Notes: a model not told the origin generated them from the letters alone. 64,000 nucleotides of DNA from Bradyrhizobium sp. (GCF_022844465.1 NZ_JALHLP010000016.1:1-64000), one strand, 5' to 3'; shown: positions 28,825-37,738, counted from the first letter of the stretch. Translations and numbers: made by a program.

Positions 28825-29061
28825 TCATGGCGCGTGGTCGTCGTGGCGCCAGAACGGCTGGAAGGTGCGCCGCGCGATGATGTTGCGCACCCGGTCCCAG
28901 TGGCCGTCCGGGCGGCTGTCGAGCAGCGCGCCGCTGTCGACGTCCTGCGCCATGGTCCAGGCGACCTCGTAAGCCGCCGGGCCGAACTCTTCCATCAGGC
29001 GATCGGCGTCGTCGCGGGCGAGCTTGCGGCGCTCCTGCCATTTTCGCCAAAGGTGCAACAA
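28825..29061 (-). CDS. Small conserved hypothetical protein
   Basis: A 78-residue basic/acidic helical protein (MLHLWRKWQERRKLARDDADRL, then FGPAAYEVAWTMAQDVDSG and DGHWDRVRNIIARR). It shows no signal, membrane segment or known motif. Codon use matches the chromosome. The same DNA in other frames codes less plausible peptides. Function is unknown. Confidence 0.6.
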   Translation of the reverse strand: MLHLWRKWQERRKLARDDADRLMEEFGPAAYEVAWTMAQDVDSGALLDSRPDGHWDRVRNIIARRTFQPFWRHDDHAP

Positions 29062-29114
29062 GGTTATGGCTCCGGAATAACCGGGCCATAGGGTCGCACG
29101 AATTATCGCGGTCG

Positions 29115-29387
29115 TCAGGCCGGTTTGAGCGTCATGGACGCGGTCTGCCGGAGTGCCAAGTCGGCTTCTTCGCGCAATGACTGGGCGCAGAATTCGTTGC
29201 AGACAAGCTGGTTCCCAACCGGCAAGGCCTGCACCTCATTGGCGCTGAAACAGAACGGTTCGTCGCAATAGGCGCAACGCTTCGGAAATGATCCAATCGA
29301 ACCAGACTGCATTACCATCTCCTGGATGACCGATGAGCGGAGTACCATAGCTTGAGTCGCGCTCTGGACCATGCGTAATTTGTGCAC
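29115..29387 (-). CDS. Small Cys-rich hypothetical protein
   Basis: A 90-residue protein with a possible zinc-binding set: CAYCDEPFCF and later LVCNEFCAQSL. It may start at one of several ATGs (29387, or internal Met codons), since the first 25 residues look unlike a folded domain. Function is unknown. Confidence 0.5.
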   Translation of the reverse strand: MHKLRMVQSATQAMVLRSSVIQEMVMQSGSIGSFPKRCAYCDEPFCFSANEVQALPVGNQLVCNEFCAQSLREEADLALRQTASMTLKPA

Positions 29388-29419
29388 AACATTGCGACGG
29401 CAGGATGACGACAGGAACG

Positions 29420-29767
29420 ATGCGCATGATTCGGATATTCGCCACTTTATTCGTGGTCTGGTTTGCCAGCTTGGCGCAGATCGACGCGGTCGCCGCGCAA
29501 GACATCGCCGGTATTGAAGACTGCACCAAGACCGCGGGACTCGATCGCCGCACCGGATGCTTGCAAGCCAATGTCAATTTTTTGCAGCGAATCCTGATGC
29601 GCGACGCATCGGAGGCGCAGCGCCGGTTGCAGGCGGCCGAAAGCGAGATCGGCGCGCTCAAGACCGCGCTGGCGGCGTTGCGGAAACAATTGGACGCGCT
29701 GCAAGCGGCCAAGATCGGCAGCGATAAGGCGCTCGACGACAAGGCGGCTGCGGAAAAGAAAAAATAG
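29420..29767 (+). CDS. Periplasmic coiled-coil hypothetical protein
   Basis: About 115 residues with a signal peptide ending near DAVAAQ, two cysteines (IEDCTK and TGCLQ), and a C-terminal coiled coil of Ala/Leu/Lys heptads from SEAQRRLQAAESEIGALK onward, ending in EKKK. The start may be 29405, 29420 or 29426. It lies 17 bases upstream of the racemase-like gene. Function is unknown. Confidence 0.6.
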   Translation: MRMIRIFATLFVVWFASLAQIDAVAAQDIAGIEDCTKTAGLDRRTGCLQANVNFLQRILMRDASEAQRRLQAAESEIGALKTALAALRKQLDALQAAKIGSDKALDDKAAAEKKK

Positions 29768-29784
29768 CGACGGAGTATCGCCGC

Positions 29785-30501
29785 ATGGTTCGCGTCGCAT
29801 TCGTGATTGGAGACTACCCGCCGGATCAGTTCGAGCTGCGCGCCGATGCCGCGCGCGCTTACGCGTCGGCCGATGTCGAGGTCGGAATCCTGAAGGTGCC
29901 GGCGCGGCCGTTCGACGGTTTGACGCCGGTCGAGATTCAGGCGGCGGCGCCGATCTTCCACGAATCGTTCCGCCAGGCCGAGCGTGAGGGCTATGACGCA
30001 GTGGTGCCGCTCGGCATGCTCGACATTGGCGTCGACGGCGGACGCTCGGCGGTGGATATCCCGGTGATTGCGCCGTTGCAGGCGGCGCTACATGTCGCGG
30101 CGCTGCTAGGCGATCGCTTCGGGGTGGTCTGCTATCACCCCTCCGCGATTGCGCGCCATCGCGCGCAATGCGTCGCTTACGGCATGGAGTCCTGGATCGC
30201 GGGCCGCCGGGCGTCGGGCTTTTACGTTCAGCACATCGCCGCCAACAAAGACCGGATGATTGAATCCTTCCTGATGGCGGCGCGCGATCTGATCGACAAG
30301 GATGGCGCCGATGTCATTATCCCGCAGGGCATCACCCAGTGCCCGGTGCAGATGAAGCCGGCATGGCTCAGCGAGCAGCTCGGCGTGCCGGTGGTCGAAG
30401 GAATTGGCGCGCCGATCCGGCTGGCGGCGCTGATCGCCGGTCTCGGGCTCAAGCACAGCCGGGTGCGCTGGCAGAAGGCCGGCTCGCAACCGCGCGGGTA
30501 A
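29785..30501 (+). CDS. Asp/Glu/hydantoin racemase-family protein
   Basis: A 238-residue protein of the Asp/Glu racemase superfamily. The second catalytic Cys is present in DVIIPQGITQCPVQM, while the first region reads AVVPLGMLDIG with no Cys. Active racemases of this family use two cysteines, so this may be a decarboxylase/isomerase variant or an inactive binding protein. It lies between a coiled-coil protein and an HD-domain protein. The substrate is unknown. Confidence 0.75.
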   Translation: MVRVAFVIGDYPPDQFELRADAARAYASADVEVGILKVPARPFDGLTPVEIQAAAPIFHESFRQAEREGYDAVVPLGMLDIGVDGGRSAVDIPVIAPLQAALHVAALLGDRFGVVCYHPSAIARHRAQCVAYGMESWIAGRRASGFYVQHIAANKDRMIESFLMAARDLIDKDGADVIIPQGITQCPVQMKPAWLSEQLGVPVVEGIGAPIRLAALIAGLGLKHSRVRWQKAGSQPRG

Positions 30502-30520
30502 GGCCTCGTTGCCGGGCGCG

Positions 30521-30562
30521 ACTCCGTGTAGGATACTCCGTGTAGGATACTCCGTGTAGGAT
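30521..30562. repeat. 14-bp tandem repeat, three copies
   Basis: Three perfect head-to-tail copies of ACTCCGTGTAGGAT lie in the gap between the racemase-like and HD-domain genes. No binding protein is known for it from the sequence alone. Confidence 0.9.
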
Positions 30563-30610
30563 AATGATCTGCCGACCGGCCAATGCCCGCATCAACGCCA
30601 AAGGTGCCCC

Positions 30611-31375
30611 ATGAATGTCGTCCAGCCCAAGACCTTGTCCGACCTTGCCGACGAGGTCGACCACCGGATGGAAGAAGAGCTTGAGCGCGTCGTCACCAAA
30701 TCGTTGTTGTTCAATCTCGGCGACGGCAAAGTCTATTACGACAGCGGTGCGACGCTGGCGGCGAAATACCCCGGAAAATTCATGCTGATGGGTGACGATC
30801 CGCGGCTGCCGAAAATGCCGGCCAAGCCGACGCTGCTCGATTATTTCCGCTGCCGTTTTGCCTCCATGAACCATCTGTTGCAGAGCGCGACCCATGCGCT
30901 CAAGGCTGGCCTGCCCGAAAAGACCATACTGGCCTGCTTGCTGCACGACATCGCGGTCGCCGGCTTTATTCGCGCCGACCACGGTTATTGGGGTGCGCAG
31001 ATGATCGAGCCTTATGTCGACGAGGAAGTGAGCTGGGCGGTGCGCGCGCATCAAGCGCTGCGCTTCTTCCCCGACGAGTCGGTGGGCTACAAATATCCGG
31101 AGGCCTATATCAAGGCGTTCGGCGCGGACTACAAGCCGGAGCCTTATATCTACGAGGCTTATAAGCGCGCCCGCGAACACAAATGGTATATGTCCGCGCG
31201 CCTGATCTGCGTGAACGACATCTATTCGTTCGATCCCAATGCCAAGGTCTCGATTGACGATTTCGTCGACATTGTCGGCCGTCATTTCCGCCAACCCGAG
31301 GAAGGGCTGGGCTGGGATTCAAGCCCATCAGCCCATATGTGGCGCACCCTGATGCGGCCGACGCGGTTTTTGTAA
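30611..31375 (+). CDS. HD-domain hypothetical protein
   Basis: A 254-residue protein with the HD metal motif in ILACLLHDIAVAGFIRADHG and a further His in WAVRAHQALRFFPDE. HD-superfamily proteins are usually phosphohydrolases. The motif set is partial: the upstream His and later Asp that complete the site are not clearly assigned. The ATG follows AAGGTGCCCC. Substrate is unknown. Confidence 0.7.
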   Translation: MNVVQPKTLSDLADEVDHRMEEELERVVTKSLLFNLGDGKVYYDSGATLAAKYPGKFMLMGDDPRLPKMPAKPTLLDYFRCRFASMNHLLQSATHALKAGLPEKTILACLLHDIAVAGFIRADHGYWGAQMIEPYVDEEVSWAVRAHQALRFFPDESVGYKYPEAYIKAFGADYKPEPYIYEAYKRAREHKWYMSARLICVNDIYSFDPNAKVSIDDFVDIVGRHFRQPEEGLGWDSSPSAHMWRTLMRPTRFL

Positions 31376-31383
31376 TTTCTCAG

Positions 31384-31521
31384 CCTCATGGTGAGGAGGC
31401 GCGCCATAATAGGCGCAGCTGCGGCCGCTTGGCTGCGTGCGCGCCGTCTCGAACCATGGCGGCGAATTCCGGACTCGCGGCCATCCTTCGAGACGGCGCT
31501 TCGCGCCTCCTCAAGATGAGG
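31384..31521. repeat. Imperfect inverted-repeat intergenic element
   Basis: The ends CCTCATGGTGAGGAGGCGCG and CGCGCCTCCTCAAGATGAGG are inverted copies of each other and enclose about 100 bases, some of which also pair. Elements with such CCTCAT/GAGG ends are common between genes in Bradyrhizobium-type genomes. No coding is evident. Confidence 0.7.
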
Positions 31522-31598
31522 TCAGAGAGAGGTCCCGCTCAAACCGAACGGCCGGTGGATTGCTCCACTGGCCATTTCGCATTTTGTTGTTGCCGCGC

Positions 31599-32129
31599 TC
31601 AGATGCGATCCGGGAACCGGATGATGAACTTGCCGGCGTTCGGCATTTTTACCTTCGGCAGCGACTTCGCGTCCATCACGTCGCCTTCGCCGATCAGCTT
31701 GTTGATCGCGAGCAGATAGGCGGTGACGGCATAGACCTGATCGTCGTTCAGCGTCCGCGGCGACATGTATGGCATGCCGCGACGGACCTGGTCGAAGATC
31801 GTGGTGGCGAATTCGTAATAGGTGATGGTCTTGGGCGCATCCATGCGATCCCATTTTTGCAATCCGACCATTGGCGCGTACCCGGGCGCCGGCTTTACGC
31901 CGCCCTCGCCGTGGCACAGGGCGCACTGCTGTTTGTAGATCGCCGCGCCTTGCGCGACGGTGCCGCTGCCGGGCGGCAGATTGCTGCCATCGGGCAGCAC
32001 GGCGATGTCCCACGCTTTGATGTCGGCTTCGGTGATGTTCTTGCCGAGGCCGGGCGATTGCGCGACGGCGGTGCTTGCGCTGAGCGCCAGCGTGGCGCCG
32101 AGAGCGACCAAGAGTTTACGCGTAGACAT
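31599..32129 (-). CDS. Cytochrome c subunit of a sulfite dehydrogenase (SoxD/SorB-like)
   Basis: A 176-residue exported protein. The signal peptide ends at STAVAQ. The single haem site is CALCHGEGG, with a methionine ligand candidate in RRGMPYMSPRTLNDDQVYAVTAYLLAINK. It overlaps the 3' end of the SoxC-like gene by 14 bases, so the two are translationally linked. It would accept electrons from the molybdenum subunit. It is shorter than a two-haem SoxD and so nearer the SorB type. Confidence 0.88.
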   Translation of the reverse strand: MSTRKLLVALGATLALSASTAVAQSPGLGKNITEADIKAWDIAVLPDGSNLPPGSGTVAQGAAIYKQQCALCHGEGGVKPAPGYAPMVGLQKWDRMDAPKTITYYEFATTIFDQVRRGMPYMSPRTLNDDQVYAVTAYLLAINKLIGEGDVMDAKSLPKVKMPNAGKFIIRFPDRI

Positions 32130-33444
32130 GCTTGATCTCCCCTTTGCCGTCGATGCCCCAGCTGGTGATGCTGTTGTAGTGCTGGTTGATGAACACGTTC
32201 GGATTGGTGACCGGCTGCGAGCTTTGTCCGCGGTTGGCGATGATTTCGGCGCGCAGCGGCTGCACATTGCCGGCCTCGTCCCAGGCGCGGCTTTGCAGGA
32301 TTGCCGGTTTCCCGTCCCAGCGCCAAGGCGCGCGGAACCGGGTGAAGGCTTGCGGATTCGTTGGCCCCTGGAGCGCCGCCTCGGCCCAGCTCTTGCCGCC
32401 ATCGGCCGACACCATGACGCGGGCAATGCGCCCGGTGCCGGAATAGGCGACGCCGGAAATGTCGTAATAGCCCGGGCCCTTCAAGCTGTGACCGAACGAA
32501 GGATGGGTGATGAACGACTTCACTTCTTGCAGGAAGTGGAATTTCCAGAGCCGCTCGCCCGGCAGCACCTGCGAATAGGTCTTGGCTTCGTAGAAGCTCA
32601 TCGCCGGCTGATCGATCAGCTTGATCCGGCGCAGGAACTTCACATTCATGTTGCCCTGGTAGCCGGGCAGCAACAGCCGCATCGGATAGCCAGTGCCGGG
32701 CCGCACGCGCTCGCCATTCTGGTAGAGCGCGATCATGGCGTCGTCCCAGCCCTTTTTAATCGGAACGCTGCGGTGCAGCGCGCAGGAATCGCCGCCTTCG
32801 GCCAGGAACCAGCTGGCCTTCGGATCGACCCCGACTTCATCGAGCAGGGTCGAGAGCATAACGCCGGTCCATTCCGAATTGGACACTAGCCCGTGCAGGG
32901 CCTGAGCGGTGACCTGCATGGGTTCGGAGGAAAACATCGGTGCGGAATTGCCGCCGCATTCGATGAATGCCGTGCGGGTGACCATCGGGTAGCGATCGAG
33001 GTCTTCGAGCGAGAAGATCTTCGGCTGCCGCACCATGCCGTGGATCACCAGGCGGTGCTTCGCCGGGTCGATGTCCGGGATGCCGGAGTGATTGATGGTG
33101 AAGTGGAGCGCCGACGGTGTGATGCTGCCGTTGATCAGGTGATGCGGCGTGCGCGCATGCGAGTTGCGCGGCTCATGTTTGAGATTGCTCAGCACGCGCA
33201 CGACATGCTTTTCGAATTTTGACGGCTGCTGCCGCAGCGGCGTGGGGCCGCCCATGGTCGTGCTCCAGGGGTCGTCCTTGAGCGGTTCGGCGGCGGCGCC
33301 GGTTGCAGAAGCGCCGACGCCTGCGACGGCGGCGCCGGCCATCAGGATGCCTTGCCCGAGCAGGGCGCGGCGATCGAGCAACCCGTTACCGGCAACCGGC
33401 GGCAGCGAATCCAATGTCTTTTGATGCTTGTCTTTGCTCATCAA
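32116..33444 (-). CDS. soxC: Molybdopterin sulfite dehydrogenase subunit (SoxC/SorA family)
   Basis: A 442-residue periplasmic sulfite oxidase-family enzyme. The N terminus has a Tat-type leader (DRRALLGQGILMAGAAVAGVG). The Mo-coordinating Cys is in RTAFIECGGNSAPMF, and the C-terminal Mo-co dimerisation domain includes SGVAYSGTGRIARVMVSADGG. It oxidises sulfite or a protein-bound sulfane sulfur and passes electrons to the overlapping cytochrome c gene. Other sox genes (soxXYZAB) are absent nearby, so free sulfite oxidation is more likely. Confidence 0.9.
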   Translation of the reverse strand: MMSKDKHQKTLDSLPPVAGNGLLDRRALLGQGILMAGAAVAGVGASATGAAAEPLKDDPWSTTMGGPTPLRQQPSKFEKHVVRVLSNLKHEPRNSHARTPHHLINGSITPSALHFTINHSGIPDIDPAKHRLVIHGMVRQPKIFSLEDLDRYPMVTRTAFIECGGNSAPMFSSEPMQVTAQALHGLVSNSEWTGVMLSTLLDEVGVDPKASWFLAEGGDSCALHRSVPIKKGWDDAMIALYQNGERVRPGTGYPMRLLLPGYQGNMNVKFLRRIKLIDQPAMSFYEAKTYSQVLPGERLWKFHFLQEVKSFITHPSFGHSLKGPGYYDISGVAYSGTGRIARVMVSADGGKSWAEAALQGPTNPQAFTRFRAPWRWDGKPAILQSRAWDEAGNVQPLRAEIIANRGQSSQPVTNPNVFINQHYNSITSWGIDGKGEIKHVYA

Positions 33445-33571
33445 ATGCCTCCCTCGGCGAATGGGCGTCTGGTGCGCCCTGTTCGGAGAATTCCAGCAAG
33501 CCTTGAAATTCTGCTCCCGTCCGTCAGCGATGTCCAGATTGCCGAGAGAGTATTTCGTGCAGTCGGTGCAA

Positions 33572-33985
33572 TCAGCGGCCGAGCAGCGAGAACAGCAGCG
33601 CCAAGAGCCACATGACGATTGCGACCAGCGAGGTCCAGCGGGCGAAAGTCAGGTAGGTCTCGCGCATGGCGGTGGCGACCGCCCATTGTGCCTGATTTTC
33701 CGGCGGGCGCTGGTCCTCGGGGAGGTAAAGCCACAATTCGGTGCGGCGATGACTCCGTCTCGGCGCTTCCCAGGCCTTGTAGATCAGGATCAGCGTCATC
33801 AGCACGGTGAGGAAACCGCCGGCCTGAAACGCAACGCGCGCCTGAAACGACAAGCCGATCATGACGCAGAAGATTGCGAGCGAGCCGAAGCCGCAGGCGC
33901 GCATGACGGTGGCAAAGGCGATGGCGCGGATATGATCCAAGGCAAGGATGCTCCCCGGTCGACCGGAAGTGTTCCCTGACAGCAT
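33572..33985 (-). CDS. Hypothetical membrane protein
   Basis: A 137-residue protein with about three membrane helices: around ACGFGSLAIFCVMIGLSF, GGFLTVLMTLILIYKAW, and TSLVAIVMWLLALLFSLLG. A polar segment sits between the second and third helices (RRTELWLYLPEDQRPPE). The exact start is uncertain. It lies upstream of the sulfite dehydrogenase genes in the same direction. Function is unknown. Confidence 0.6.
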   Translation of the reverse strand: MLSGNTSGRPGSILALDHIRAIAFATVMRACGFGSLAIFCVMIGLSFQARVAFQAGGFLTVLMTLILIYKAWEAPRRSHRRTELWLYLPEDQRPPENQAQWAVATAMRETYLTFARWTSLVAIVMWLLALLFSLLGR

Positions 33986-34058
33986 TGTAGCTTACGGCTG
34001 GACTATGGCGGTCACAACCGCGTGTGGCGGAGGATTGTGCTGCGTCGCAAGGCGTCGG

Positions 34059-34415
34059 TTAAAGGCCGATCCGGAAGAAATTGCCGATGGCCGGAAGCGT
34101 CAGGATCGCGGTTCCGGCGAGCCAGATCCATAGCGAAACCACGCTGGAGTCGTCCGCGACCGAGCCGTCCTTGGCGGAATCGGACCTGGATTCGGCGAAG
34201 CGTTCGTAGATGGCTGCCGGAATACCGCCCAGAATGACGGTTGCGGTCGAGACCATCAGCGAGGAGAACATGAGCGTCAGCCCGACACTGCCGAACAGCA
34301 GCGCCGGCGCCAGGATCTGCACGTGGATCAATGCAAACAATAACCAAACCTGATTGAATAGCCCGTTGATCATCCCGAAAAAGGCGATGCCGATAAAATA
34401 CCAGTGCCGTTCCAT
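34059..34415 (-). CDS. Hypothetical membrane protein
   Basis: A 118-residue protein starting MERHWYFIGIAFFGMINGLF, with three or four hydrophobic helices and a short charged stretch (ERFAESRSDSAKDG) before the last helix. It starts nine bases after the stop of the YggT-like gene, so the two form a unit. Not recognised beyond this. Confidence 0.6.
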   Translation of the reverse strand: MERHWYFIGIAFFGMINGLFNQVWLLFALIHVQILAPALLFGSVGLTLMFSSLMVSTATVILGGIPAAIYERFAESRSDSAKDGSVADDSSVVSLWIWLAGTAILTLPAIGNFFRIGL

Positions 34416-34423
34416 GGGTTGGC

Positions 34424-34729
34424 TCAAGCTGCGCGCGGAAACGCGCCGAGAAAAAGCAGCAGGTAAAGCAAGCCGACCCGCAGCCAGAACAGCCACACCA
34501 CGCCGAACAGCCAAATGACAACCGGCGCCGTTGCGCGGGGCGTAACCAGGGCGACCACTGCAACCACCGGATCGGTGAGCCGGCAGAAAAAGCGCCAGAT
34601 ATAGTTCGACGAGTCCGGCTGGACAATCAGGCCCAACAATGCGCGACCGAGCAGCGTGTACATCAGCGCCGCCAACACGAAGTTGGGGAGCTGGAAGTAC
34701 CATAGGGTCCAAAAAGGAGGAGATATCAC
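34424..34729 (-). CDS. Small membrane protein, YggT-like
   Basis: A 101-residue protein: a first helix FQLPNFVLAALMYTLLGRALLG, a short conserved-looking link (DSSNYIWRFFCRLTDPVVAVVALVTP), then a second hydrophobic region. The helix-DP-helix layout resembles YggT family proteins. Transcribed with the next membrane gene downstream. Function is unknown. Confidence 0.55.
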   Translation of the reverse strand: MISPPFWTLWYFQLPNFVLAALMYTLLGRALLGLIVQPDSSNYIWRFFCRLTDPVVAVVALVTPRATAPVVIWLFGVVWLFWLRVGLLYLLLFLGAFPRAA

Positions 34730-34801
34730 CGATCGTCACTCGTCGATGGCGTTGCCAGAATGCAGCCGGCCGCGCGGGCTCTGCGGGAGTTTAATCGTAT
34801 C

Positions 34802-34835
34802 ACAAAAACGGGGTCCCTGAGGACCCCGTTTGTGT
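34802..34835 (-). terminator. Intrinsic terminator
   Basis: A 10-base inverted repeat AACGGGGTCC/GGACCCCGTT with a CTGA loop, extended by complementary ACAAA/TTTGT arms, lies about 20 bases beyond the stop of the symporter gene. It is the natural end of the DUF4212-symporter transcript and could also work in the other direction. Confidence 0.88.
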
Positions 34836-34853
34836 TTGCGTTATCGGCGCCGG

Positions 34854-37070
34854 TCAGGAGGTCTTTTCCTCCAGCACCGTCTTGCCGCGCGGCTTGCGGA
34901 TCTCGTCGATGAAATCCTGCATTTCCTTCGACGGCGCCTTGGTCATCAGGCTGACGACGTAGATCACGAGGAAGCCGAGCGGCATTCCGAGCAATCCGCA
35001 GTTGATGTTGTTGAGGTCGAACCAGCCGACTCTGTTGGCCATCGGGTTCGCCGCGCTGGCAGGCACGTCCGCCAGCCATTTCGGATCGGCCAGGATCTTG
35101 GCGACTTCAACCAGCGGCCGGCCGGTCTCCGGGTTGAGAAGCGAGGTCATGCCGAAATATTTCACGCCTGCCTGCGGGTAGTATCTTGTGGTGATAAGGT
35201 AGAACAAGCAGAGGCTCAGTCCGGCAATGATCCCGCAAACCGCGCCTGCCGTGGTGGTGCGTTTCCACCAGATGCCCATCACCAGCGCCGGGAAATTGCC
35301 GGCCATGGCGAGCGAGAACGCCCAGCCCACCATTGCGAGAATGTCCGACGGCCTGGTCGAGGCGAGCGACGCGGAAGCGACCGCCACCAGCAGAAGCAGG
35401 ACACGCGCAATGATCAGGCGCTTTTCGACGTCATTGGCCCTGCCCCAGAACGGAAGCACGACGATCAACATAGCCCCAAGTCCAGACAGCAATAACCAGC
35501 GCCACTGGACGGGACCCAATTGGAGCGCGCTTGGGAGCCAACTCGCATTGAGATTGAGTGGGCTTGGCATCGCCAGGAACAAGTAAATTCCGAGTACCAT
35601 AGCGATCGCGACGCCGGCGACCAGCAGGCTTCTTACCGCCTGCCGTAGCGGTTGGATCATTTTGAAGTAGATGTCGTGACTGAGTGCGTTGGCGATGGCC
35701 AGCAGCAGTCCGTCGGCGGTCGAGAGCGCCGCCGCCAAGCCGCCAGCGGCGACCAGGCCCGAGATCACGTAGGGAAGGCCGGCGATCTCCGGCGTGGACA
35801 GCACGATCACGTCCTGCGCAATTGTGAAGTCCTGGAACCGCAGGATTCCCTGATGTCCAGCAATCGCTTTGCAGGCATCGATGGCAGTTTGCAGGCTGGC
35901 GGCGGGTCTGCCGCAGACCTGGATCAGCCCGAGTTCGCCCCATGTGAACAGCCATGGCTTGAGCGCGGTGATGTTGCTGCCGATGACGTTGGTATAGACC
36001 TCAAGCTTCGAGAACGCCGCATAGGCCGGCGCCGAAAAGTAGAGCAGGAAGATGAACAGCAGCGACCACGCCACCGAGTCCCTGGCCTGCTTCACCGACG
36101 GGGTCGTGAAGTAGCGCATCAGGATGTGCGGCAGCGAAGCGGTGCCGATCATCATGCAAAGGATGATCCCGAAGAAATTCAGCGGGGTGTAGTTCATGAA
36201 CGGTTGGATGTGCGGCTTGAGGGTGGTGGGGCCGCAATCCGCGGCGGTGCACAGCACCGCCAGGCCGGTTTTTATCAGCTCTTGCTCGCGGGCCGTGATC
36301 TCCGCGATCGCTTTGCCGTAGGTCAGTTCTGGAATCGGAATCCCGTATTTCATGGTCGACAGGATTACGATCGGCACCAGGTAAGCGACGATCAGCACAA
36401 TGTATTGCGCGATCTGCGTCCAGGTCACCGCCCGCATGCCGCCCAGCATTGCGCAGGCCAGGATGCCGACGAGGCCGGCGAACACGGCGATCTCGAACTG
36501 CATTCCCAAGAAGCGCGAGGCGATGATGCCGGTGCCGAAGATCTGCGCCGTCACATAAGTGAAGGAGCAGCAGACCAGCACAATCACGCCCAGGAAGCGG
36601 GCGACATTGCCGCCGTAGCGGAATGACAGGAAGTCCGGCACGGTGTAGGCGCCAAACTTGCGCAGATAGGGCCCGACCAGGAGCGACACCAGCACAAAGC
36701 CACCGGTCCAGCCGAGCACCCAGGCGAGGCCATCATAGCCCTGCAGGAATAGCGAGCCGGCCATGGCGACGAAGGACGCGGCCGACATCCAGTCGGCGGC
36801 GGTCGCCATGCCGTTGTAGAAGGCTGGTACGCGCCGGCCGGCAACATAATATTCGGAGATCTGTGCCGTTCGCGTTGCGATGCCGATGATGGCGTAGACC
36901 GCAAGCGTGAAAAACACGAAGAAATAACCGAGCACTCTGTTCGGCACGCCGAACTGCTCGAGGATAGCAAGCAGCAAGATGAATCCAACAAAGCCGCCGG
37001 TGTACAGGCCGTACATCCGCCCAAGCTGCTTATAGAAGGACTCTGAAGCGCCGGTGGTTTGAGTTGCCAT
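34854..37070 (-). CDS. Sodium:solute symporter (acetate/monocarboxylate type)
   Basis: A 738-residue SSS-family (SLC5) transporter with about 13 membrane helices. Family motifs include YYVAGRRVPAFYNGMATAADWMSAASFVAMAG and GGMRAVTWTQIAQYIVL. It resembles ActP/VC_2705-type carriers and is longer than E. coli ActP because of inserted periplasmic loops. The DUF4212 gene immediately upstream and the CrbR/CrbS genes next door make acetate or another short carboxylate the likely substrate. Confidence 0.9.
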   Translation of the reverse strand: MATQTTGASESFYKQLGRMYGLYTGGFVGFILLLAILEQFGVPNRVLGYFFVFFTLAVYAIIGIATRTAQISEYYVAGRRVPAFYNGMATAADWMSAASFVAMAGSLFLQGYDGLAWVLGWTGGFVLVSLLVGPYLRKFGAYTVPDFLSFRYGGNVARFLGVIVLVCCSFTYVTAQIFGTGIIASRFLGMQFEIAVFAGLVGILACAMLGGMRAVTWTQIAQYIVLIVAYLVPIVILSTMKYGIPIPELTYGKAIAEITAREQELIKTGLAVLCTAADCGPTTLKPHIQPFMNYTPLNFFGIILCMMIGTASLPHILMRYFTTPSVKQARDSVAWSLLFIFLLYFSAPAYAAFSKLEVYTNVIGSNITALKPWLFTWGELGLIQVCGRPAASLQTAIDACKAIAGHQGILRFQDFTIAQDVIVLSTPEIAGLPYVISGLVAAGGLAAALSTADGLLLAIANALSHDIYFKMIQPLRQAVRSLLVAGVAIAMVLGIYLFLAMPSPLNLNASWLPSALQLGPVQWRWLLLSGLGAMLIVVLPFWGRANDVEKRLIIARVLLLLVAVASASLASTRPSDILAMVGWAFSLAMAGNFPALVMGIWWKRTTTAGAVCGIIAGLSLCLFYLITTRYYPQAGVKYFGMTSLLNPETGRPLVEVAKILADPKWLADVPASAANPMANRVGWFDLNNINCGLLGMPLGFLVIYVVSLMTKAPSKEMQDFIDEIRKPRGKTVLEEKTS

Positions 37071-37082
37071 GTTCGATCCCCC

Positions 37083-37364
37083 TTACTCTTCGTCTTCGGC
37101 GAAGCCGAATTCGCGATCGATCTTGTTTTGCTGCTTTGCGAAGATGAAGAGTATGAGCACGAACACGATCAGCGAGCCTTGCGCGGCCATATAGAAGCCG
37201 AGCGGAAAGCCCAAAACCGGGATGGTGTACTGGTTCAGGGTGTGGACGAACATATGGATGATGAAGCCGAAGAACAGCCAGACCCCGAGATGCGTGAACA
37301 TCAGCCGGGTGGTCTTCCGCCAGTGCAAGACTTCTTTAGTCTCAGTTTCTTTGGACTCAGCCAT
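37083..37364 (-). CDS. DUF4212 symporter small subunit
   Basis: A 93-residue protein with two membrane helices (LMFTHLGVWLFFGFIIHMFV and GFYMAAQGSLIVFVLILFIF), charged ends and the WRKTTR start typical of DUF4212. This family accompanies ActP-like symporters as a small subunit. It ends 12 bases before the symporter start and is surely co-transcribed. The ATG follows GGGAGAGGGCGACG. Confidence 0.92.
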   Translation of the reverse strand: MAESKETETKEVLHWRKTTRLMFTHLGVWLFFGFIIHMFVHTLNQYTIPVLGFPLGFYMAAQGSLIVFVLILFIFAKQQNKIDREFGFAEDEE

Positions 37365-37738
37365 CGTCGCCCTCTCCCCTGTTCAAGCAGTTGGCGCGGG
37401 TAACTCATCCGCGCGGTGCCCGCATTTCAGTTAGGTCGCTCGCCGTTCTTGCGGTCGTTCGACCGTCTGCTCTTTGGCGACGTTGCCGCCCGGACCAAGT
37501 GTCGCAAAGGCACACGTCGGCAAGTCACGCTAACGGGTTATGCTAACAAAGCGTCGCGGGCTTCCGTATACGACTTTGGGCGATATCCCCGGCGATGCGC
37601 GGCCCATGGTGCGCTGCAATAGTTTTGCTGCGATGCGTCAGAGCCGAGTCTTGATGTTGCGCTGCACGCGCGATGAAATTGCTATAGATTGAGCGCGTTG
37701 GACGTCACCCGAGAAGGGCGCAGGCCGGGCCGCCGTGA
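37365..37738. other. Divergent regulatory region
   Basis: A 374-base gap between the DUF4212-symporter operon (leftward) and the LuxR-type regulator (rightward). It must hold both promoters and probably the binding sites of the adjacent response regulator. I could not pick a convincing sigma-54 or dyad site by eye, and no open frame is credible. Confidence 0.5.

Noticed and set aside
30521-30562. Tandem 14-bp repeats as CRISPR
   Set aside because: There are no spacers between copies, and the unit is far too short.
31599-32426. 275-residue form of the cytochrome c
   Set aside because: The extra 99 residues read through soxC in another frame; a proper signal peptide begins at 32129.
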